NCBI GenBank assembly: GCA_017882065.1
Contig: JADGQD010000018.1
Location: 1 to 17,222, forward strand
DNA from: Anaerolineales bacterium
GTDB lineage: Bacteria; Chloroflexota; Anaerolineae; Anaerolineales; Villigracilaceae
Direction: 5' to 3'
Length of the DNA stretch: 17,222 nt
Shown: piece by piece, positions 13,425 through 17,222 of the stretch
Numbering within the stretch: the first letter of the stretch is position 1
How the letters are laid out: each line of letters begins with the position of its first letter
Notes under the pieces: generated by a model
Told to the model about the DNA's origin: nothing
The model's database searches: none
Seen by the model: the letters and a program-made list of their open reading frames with translations, nothing else
Position numbers and translations under genes: made by a program

Positions 13425-14462
13425 TTACTCCACCGCAGCGCGGAATGCAGCGACGGTCTTTTCCACTCCAATATCATCAATCCAGTAATGCACTACGAGG
13501 CGAAAACTCCGCTGGCCTGTCACGCCGGCCAGGATGCCGCGCCTCTTTAGCTCTTCAATAACTTCACTTGTATCCGACTTCACTTCTGGTATCAGCGACA
13601 GAAAAACCATATTCGTCGCCGGAACTTCCGGGTCAAGAACGAGACCGGGAATCTGCTTCAGGCCATCTGCGAGTTTCCTGGCTCGGGCATGGTCCTCCGA
13701 CAGCCGCCCGGTCATCGTCTCCAGCGCGACTATCCCAGCTGCCGCCAGAATCCCGGCCTGGCGCATCCCTCCGCCCAGCATCTTCCGCAGGCGGTGCGCC
13801 TTACGGATAAACTCCTTCGAGCCACACAACACCGATCCGACCGGTGCACATAGTCCCTTGCTCAGACAGAATGTAACCGAATCGACAGGTCCGGCCAGTT
13901 CCTTCGCTTTAATTCCCTGAACGGCCGCAGCGTTGAAAATCCGCGCCCCATCCAGATGGACGGAAAGCCCGCGCCCATGAGCGAATTCGCTTACCCGGTT
14001 CATGTAATCCGGCGTCTGATACGTGCCGCCGCAGCGATTGTGGGTATTCTCCAGGCAGATCAGGCGCGAGATGGGGTCATGCGGGTCATCCGGGCGGATA
14101 GCTGCTTCGATATCCTCCAGCGCCAGCGAGCCGTCGGGCTGGTTGGGTAATTGATATGAGTGGACACCACCCAGCACCGAAATCCCGCCCGCCTCGAACG
14201 AAAATGTGTGGGACTTGTTGCCTACGATCACTTCATCACCACGCTGACAGTGAGCCAAAACCCCCGCCAGATTGCCCATCGTCCCCGAAGCGACGAACAG
14301 GCCGGCTTCTTTGCCCATCATTTCGGCCGCCATCTCCTGAAGGCGGTTGACGGTGGGGTCCTCGCCATAAACGTCATCGCCGACTTCGGCTTTCGCCATC
14401 GCCTCGCGCATGGCTTGCGTGGGTTTGGTAACGGTGTCGGAACGGAGATCAACGAATTCCAT
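13425..14462 (-). CDS. ltaE: Low-specificity L-threonine aldolase
   Basis: 345 residues, the normal length for this fold-type I PLP enzyme, which splits L-threonine or L-allo-threonine into glycine and acetaldehyde in the cytosol. The N-terminus DLRSDTVTKPT is diagnostic. SHTFSFEAGG at 84-93 carries the ring-stacking His85. DGARIFNAA at about 171-179 holds the Asp that pairs with the PLP nitrogen. SKGLCAPVGS starts at 201, with the Schiff-base Lys at 202. RQAGILAAAG and the C-terminal RLVVHYWI complete the pattern. AGGAG precedes the ATG at good spacing, and the rluD stop lies 9 nt upstream, so it is the last gene of the alr operon. A link with alanine racemase is only positional; both are PLP amino-acid enzymes. 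Confidence 0.95.
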   Translation of the reverse strand: MEFVDLRSDTVTKPTQAMREAMAKAEVGDDVYGEDPTVNRLQEMAAEMMGKEAGLFVASGTMGNLAGVLAHCQRGDEVIVGNKSHTFSFEAGGISVLGGVHSYQLPNQPDGSLALEDIEAAIRPDDPHDPISRLICLENTHNRCGGTYQTPDYMNRVSEFAHGRGLSVHLDGARIFNAAAVQGIKAKELAGPVDSVTFCLSKGLCAPVGSVLCGSKEFIRKAHRLRKMLGGGMRQAGILAAAGIVALETMTGRLSEDHARARKLADGLKQIPGLVLDPEVPATNMVFLSLIPEVKSDTSEVIEELKRRGILAGVTGQRSFRLVVHYWIDDIGVEKTVAAFRAAVE

Positions 14463-14471
14463 AAATTACTC

Positions 14472-15395
14472 CTATTTTTGGCGTAAGTGCTCAAGTACGA
14501 ACTGCAATTCTTGCGGAAGAGAAGCTTCAAAAATCCTGGCCTGCTTCTCGCCGGGAAGGACAATCTTTAGTCTGTGCGCATGGAGAAAATGCCTGCCCAA
14601 TTCCACTGTTGGCTTGCGCTTTCCATAGACCATATCCGCAGCCACCGGACAGCCTAAAAACGCCATGTGGACGCGGATCTGGTGCGTCCGCCCGGTCAGC
14701 GGATGGACTTCGAGCAAGGTGTGGGCGGGGAAATTTTCCAGTGTTCGGTATTCGCTGACGGCTTCGCGGCCTTTATCAAGCGGAACAACCGCCATCAGTT
14801 TGCGGTGGGTGGTATTGCGGCCAATCGGGGCTTCCACGCGCCCGGCAGGTGTGGGCGGCTTACTGTCCACCAGCGCCAGGTAGATTTTTTCGACTTTACG
14901 GGATTTGAACTGGTCCTGCAGCCAGCGGTGTGCCCGTTCGTTTTTGGCAATCACAATCAGGCCGGAGGTGTCTTTGTCCAGCCGGTGGACAATCCCCGGA
15001 CGTTCCTCACCGCCGATGCCTTCAAGTTCCGGAAGATAACCGAGGGCGGCATGGACCAGCGTGCCGCTATTGTGCCCGGGCGAAGGATGGACCACCATCC
15101 CGGCCGGCTTATTCACCACCATTAAATCCTCGTTCTCAAAAACAATATCGAGGGGAATGTCTTCAGCCACCAACCCACTCGGGACCGGCGGGGGAATCCG
15201 TATCTGGATCTGCTCGCCAGGCTCCAGGTCCCGCCCCGCCTTCGTGACGATCCCGGCCTCCACTTTGACGAACCCGCCCTTGATCAGTCCCTGAATTCGT
15301 GAACGGGAAAACTCGGGAAGGCAAGCTGTCAGAAAAACATCCAGACGCTGCTTGTCTTCTTTCTCAAAATGGAAGGACTCGATCCGGTCACCCAC
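14472..15395 (-). CDS. rluD: RluA/RluD-family 23S rRNA pseudouridine synthase
   Basis: 307 residues from the chosen start. An S4 RNA-binding domain spans about 16-63 (RLDVFLTACLPEFSRSRIQGLI). The catalytic domain has the RluA-family motif HRLDKDTSG at 137-145, with catalytic Asp140, and later GRTHQIRVH. The RluD type modifies several uridines in helix 69 of 23S rRNA; the exact target here is inferred from the S4 domain and family. The frame is open up to 15602, but that upstream part overlaps lspA in another frame, is Cys/Trp/Arg-rich and unlike the family. GTG at 15395 is preferred, since it has GAGG six bases before and overlaps the lspA stop by 8 nt. ltaE follows after 9 nt. Confidence 0.93.
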   Translation of the reverse strand: MGDRIESFHFEKEDKQRLDVFLTACLPEFSRSRIQGLIKGGFVKVEAGIVTKAGRDLEPGEQIQIRIPPPVPSGLVAEDIPLDIVFENEDLMVVNKPAGMVVHPSPGHNSGTLVHAALGYLPELEGIGGEERPGIVHRLDKDTSGLIVIAKNERAHRWLQDQFKSRKVEKIYLALVDSKPPTPAGRVEAPIGRNTTHRKLMAVVPLDKGREAVSEYRTLENFPAHTLLEVHPLTGRTHQIRVHMAFLGCPVAADMVYGKRKPTVELGRHFLHAHRLKIVLPGEKQARIFEASLPQELQFVLEHLRQK

Positions 15396-16005
15396 TCTGC
15401 GCCTCGTCTTCAGTCGGCACATGTGCCTCATCTTCGGGCAGTGTAGACATCGCAGCTCGCTTCTTATCGGACCGTTCTTTGAGCCAGACCCCAAGCAGCA
15501 GCACCGCCACGCCGACAGAAATGCTCGCATCGGCCACGTTAAAAATCGCAAATTTCCCAACAGAGATGAAATCGGTAACCTGGGCAAAGGCCAACCGGTC
15601 AATCAAATTGCCGGCAGCACCCGCGAACTGCATTGCCATGGCCACGCGCAGCCACCAATCGTTTCTTTCCGTACGCGGAAAATAATAGAGGATCAACAGG
15701 ATGACGATAATTGCCAGAATAGTGAAAACCAGGTTACCATTCTGAAATATGCCAAATGCCGCACCGGTGTTATACCAGTGCCGAATACGAGCATAAGGCA
15801 GCAACCATGCTAGTCGATCCGGCAGCCAATCGGTGCCCAGCGGGATTTTTGCCCGCACAAGGGCTTTCGTCCACTGGTCAAGGCCGATGATGACCGCGCC
15901 AATCAAAAACAGGATTAGATAATCATAGCGGTGATCTTTCAGAAAATTGAACACAGTGCCCAAGTTCAAACGCTTCGCCCGAACTGTCGGTTGGGGAGAT
16001 TCCAT
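15388..16005 (-). CDS. lspA: Lipoprotein signal peptidase II
   Basis: 205 residues. LspA is an aspartyl protease of the cytoplasmic membrane that removes signal peptides from diacylglyceryl-modified prolipoproteins after Lgt has acted. TM segments lie at about 29-45, 91-108, 118-134 and 158-175. NTGAAFGIF at 79-87 and GNLIDRL at 132-138 carry conserved residues including catalytic Asp136. FNVADAS at 155-161 carries the second catalytic Asp159. The protein is longer than the usual 160-170 residues because of a soluble N-terminal segment of about 25 residues and an acidic C-terminal tail (about 178-205, rich in Glu/Asp) on the cytosolic side. The start shares one base with the alr stop (TAATG), and the stop overlaps rluD, so translation is probably coupled along the operon. 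Confidence 0.96.
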   Translation of the reverse strand: MESPQPTVRAKRLNLGTVFNFLKDHRYDYLILFLIGAVIIGLDQWTKALVRAKIPLGTDWLPDRLAWLLPYARIRHWYNTGAAFGIFQNGNLVFTILAIIVILLILYYFPRTERNDWWLRVAMAMQFAGAAGNLIDRLAFAQVTDFISVGKFAIFNVADASISVGVAVLLLGVWLKERSDKKRAAMSTLPEDEAHVPTEDEAQSG

Positions 16006-17160
16006 TAAGTTTTATTCTCCGTGATATACACGCGCGGCACGCGCGTGTTGATATTCGTTAAAATCTCGTACGGTATTGTACCAGCCCAGTCAGCCAAATC
16101 CTGGGCGGTAATCGCCTCGCTGCCCGATTCGCCGATGAGTGTCGCCTCATCGCCATTGAAGGCTGAATTAGATTCGATGTTGACCATCATCTGGTCCATG
16201 CAGACACGTCCCACCTGCGAATATTTCTTGCCGCGAATGATAACCTGCGTCTTGTTCGACAGACTGCGGAAATACCCGTCACCGTAGCCGACCGGGAGCG
16301 TGACGATGCGTACCGGATGATCAGATTGCCAGGTGAATCCGTAACTGACCGGATGCCCCGACTTGACTACTTTGAAATACGCCACGCGAGACTTCCAAGA
16401 GAGCACCGGCCGGACCTGAACACTGCGCGCCGCTTCCGAAGAGGGATAAACTCCATAGAGCATGATCCCGGGCCGCACCATGTCAAAATGGCTTTCCGGT
16501 AGATGTAAAATCGCGGCCGAGTTCGCCATGTGACGGATAGGCATGGACAAATTGTGGTTCTCGTAGAAACGCAGGACTTCGTTAAACCGTTCCAACTGCA
16601 GACGGGCATGCGTCAGGTTGGGCGAGTCGGCGTTGGCAAAGTGGGAGAAAATCCCTTCCACTTCAACATTGGCGCACAACAGTGCAGTCTCCTGGATTGT
16701 GTGAGCGCTATAATAATGGACCCCGATCCGTTCCATCCCGGTGTCAATTTTCAGGTGGACTTTCGCCTTCACACCCATCTGACCGGCGATCACGTCACTC
16801 TGCTCCAGCCGTTCCACGGAAGAAGCCGTCATGGTTAGATCGTGCAGAAGGTAATGCGGGACCTGGTCGCCCCAGATACCGCCGAGGACGAGGATGGGGG
16901 CAGTCATACCCAGTTCACGCAGAAAAATCCCCTCCCTCCAGCACCGCCACACCGATATAATCCGCCTGGTAAGGGAGATGTTTCGACACCTCAGCCAGAC
17001 CGTGTCCGTAGGCATTGGCCTTTACGACGATCATCACTTTTGCTGGAGCAACGTGGGCGCAAATGGTCTGTAAATTCTGGCTTAGACGAGTCAAATTGAC
17101 TTCGGCCCAAGTGGCGCGTATATCGCCGTTGGTGGTAATGACTGCCTGATGAATTTGCAT
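16005..17160 (-). pseudogene. alr: Alanine racemase, interrupted by a one-base frameshift
   Basis: Taken across two frames the gene encodes a full-length Alr (about 385 residues), the PLP enzyme that makes D-alanine for peptidoglycan. The first frame, from the ATG at 17160, holds VVKANAYGHG with the Schiff-base Lys and runs to IGVAVLEGG before a quick stop at 16915. The second frame continues with EGIFLRELG. It holds IDTGMERIGV, the catalytic Tyr segment VSYGFTW, VGYGDGYFR and GRVCMDQ, and ends at 16005. The break lies at about 16930-16940, in GAGGGAGGGG. Removing one G there restores VAVLEEGIFLREL, the family pattern. It could be a real recent mutation or a base-calling error in a G-rich run; conservation on both sides favours error or very recent loss. 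lspA follows with one shared base. Confidence 0.88.
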
Positions 17161-17167
17161 GGGAGCG

Positions 17168-17173
17168 ATTGTA
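17168..17173 (-). promoter_or_regulatory. Possible -10 box of the alr operon
   Basis: TACAAT on the minus strand (5 of 6) has TTCCCA (4 of 6 to TTGACA) 18 nt upstream. The start point would fall near 17161, one base before the alr ATG at 17160, so the transcript would be nearly leaderless. That agrees with the lack of any ribosome site before this ATG. The boxes are imperfect and the window ends soon after, so this is tentative. Confidence 0.35.
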
Positions 17174-17222
17174 CTGCTTCTTTCAATAATTTGGGAATTT
17201 TGGGAGTGGCTATTTCTGGTAT

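Noticed and set aside
13224..13550. 108-codon plus-strand frame in the gap before ltaE
   Set aside because: It reads through both hairpins and into the antisense of ltaE; no ribosome site or similarity is seen.
15396..15602. N-terminal extension of the rluD frame by 69 codons
   Set aside because: It overlaps lspA out of frame, is unlike RluD proteins, and the GTG at 15395 has a well-placed ribosome site.
1..17222. CRISPR arrays, insertion sequences, prophage or integration sites
   Set aside because: No regularly spaced repeats, transposase motifs or terminal repeats were found. The tRNA-Gln has no visible duplicated 3' end or adjacent integrase.

Overview
The window looks like an ordinary stretch of a bacterial chromosome. 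Protein content and gene style suggest a Chloroflexota member, most likely class Anaerolineae. The reasons are an N-terminal 7TM sensor protein without a kinase core, a two-TM Pro/Thr-linker protein ending in an Ig-like fold, an ABC-2 permease fused to a SpoIIM-like domain, and a TIGR01777 epimerase. This placement rests on family resemblance only; no 16S or other marker gene is present. I see no insertion sequence, prophage, CRISPR array, plasmid function or defence island.

Layout from left to right. Bases 1-124 hold at most the 5' end of an unidentified minus-strand gene. A tRNA-Gln(CUG) on the minus strand follows, with a good promoter and an intrinsic terminator. Then comes a minus-strand TIGR01777-type NAD(P)-binding epimerase, and divergent from it a plus-strand HNH endonuclease, the only plus-strand protein gene in the window.

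From about 13150 down to 1880 runs one dense minus-strand block of eleven genes. Most are separated by 1-47 nt or overlap. In transcription order they are: purine nucleoside phosphorylase; two-TM protein with an Ig-like domain; GNAT acetyltransferase; 7TM-GAF sensor protein; triple-S1 RNA-binding protein; FtsK/SpoIIIE DNA translocase; CDP-alcohol phosphatidyltransferase; prolipoprotein diacylglyceryl transferase (lgt); NatA-type ABC ATPase; ABC-2/SpoIIM fusion permease; and a gutted metallo-beta-lactamase-fold (RNase Z-like) pseudogene. A perfect TATAAT box sits just upstream of the phosphorylase. The block mixes nucleotide salvage, envelope biogenesis and chromosome segregation.

A gap of about 275 bases holds a bidirectional terminator and a striking 14-bp perfect palindrome. 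Beyond it lies a second minus-strand operon: alanine racemase (alr, broken by a one-base frameshift), lspA, an RluD-family pseudouridine synthase and a threonine aldolase. Alr feeds peptidoglycan with D-Ala. Lgt and LspA, one in each operon, carry out successive steps of lipoprotein maturation.

The points most worth a second look are the collapsed MBL-fold pseudogene, the alr frameshift, the kinase-less membrane sensor with a conserved-looking C-terminal module, and the NatB-SpoIIM fusion. I do not see a convincing undescribed multi-gene system; the rest is housekeeping.
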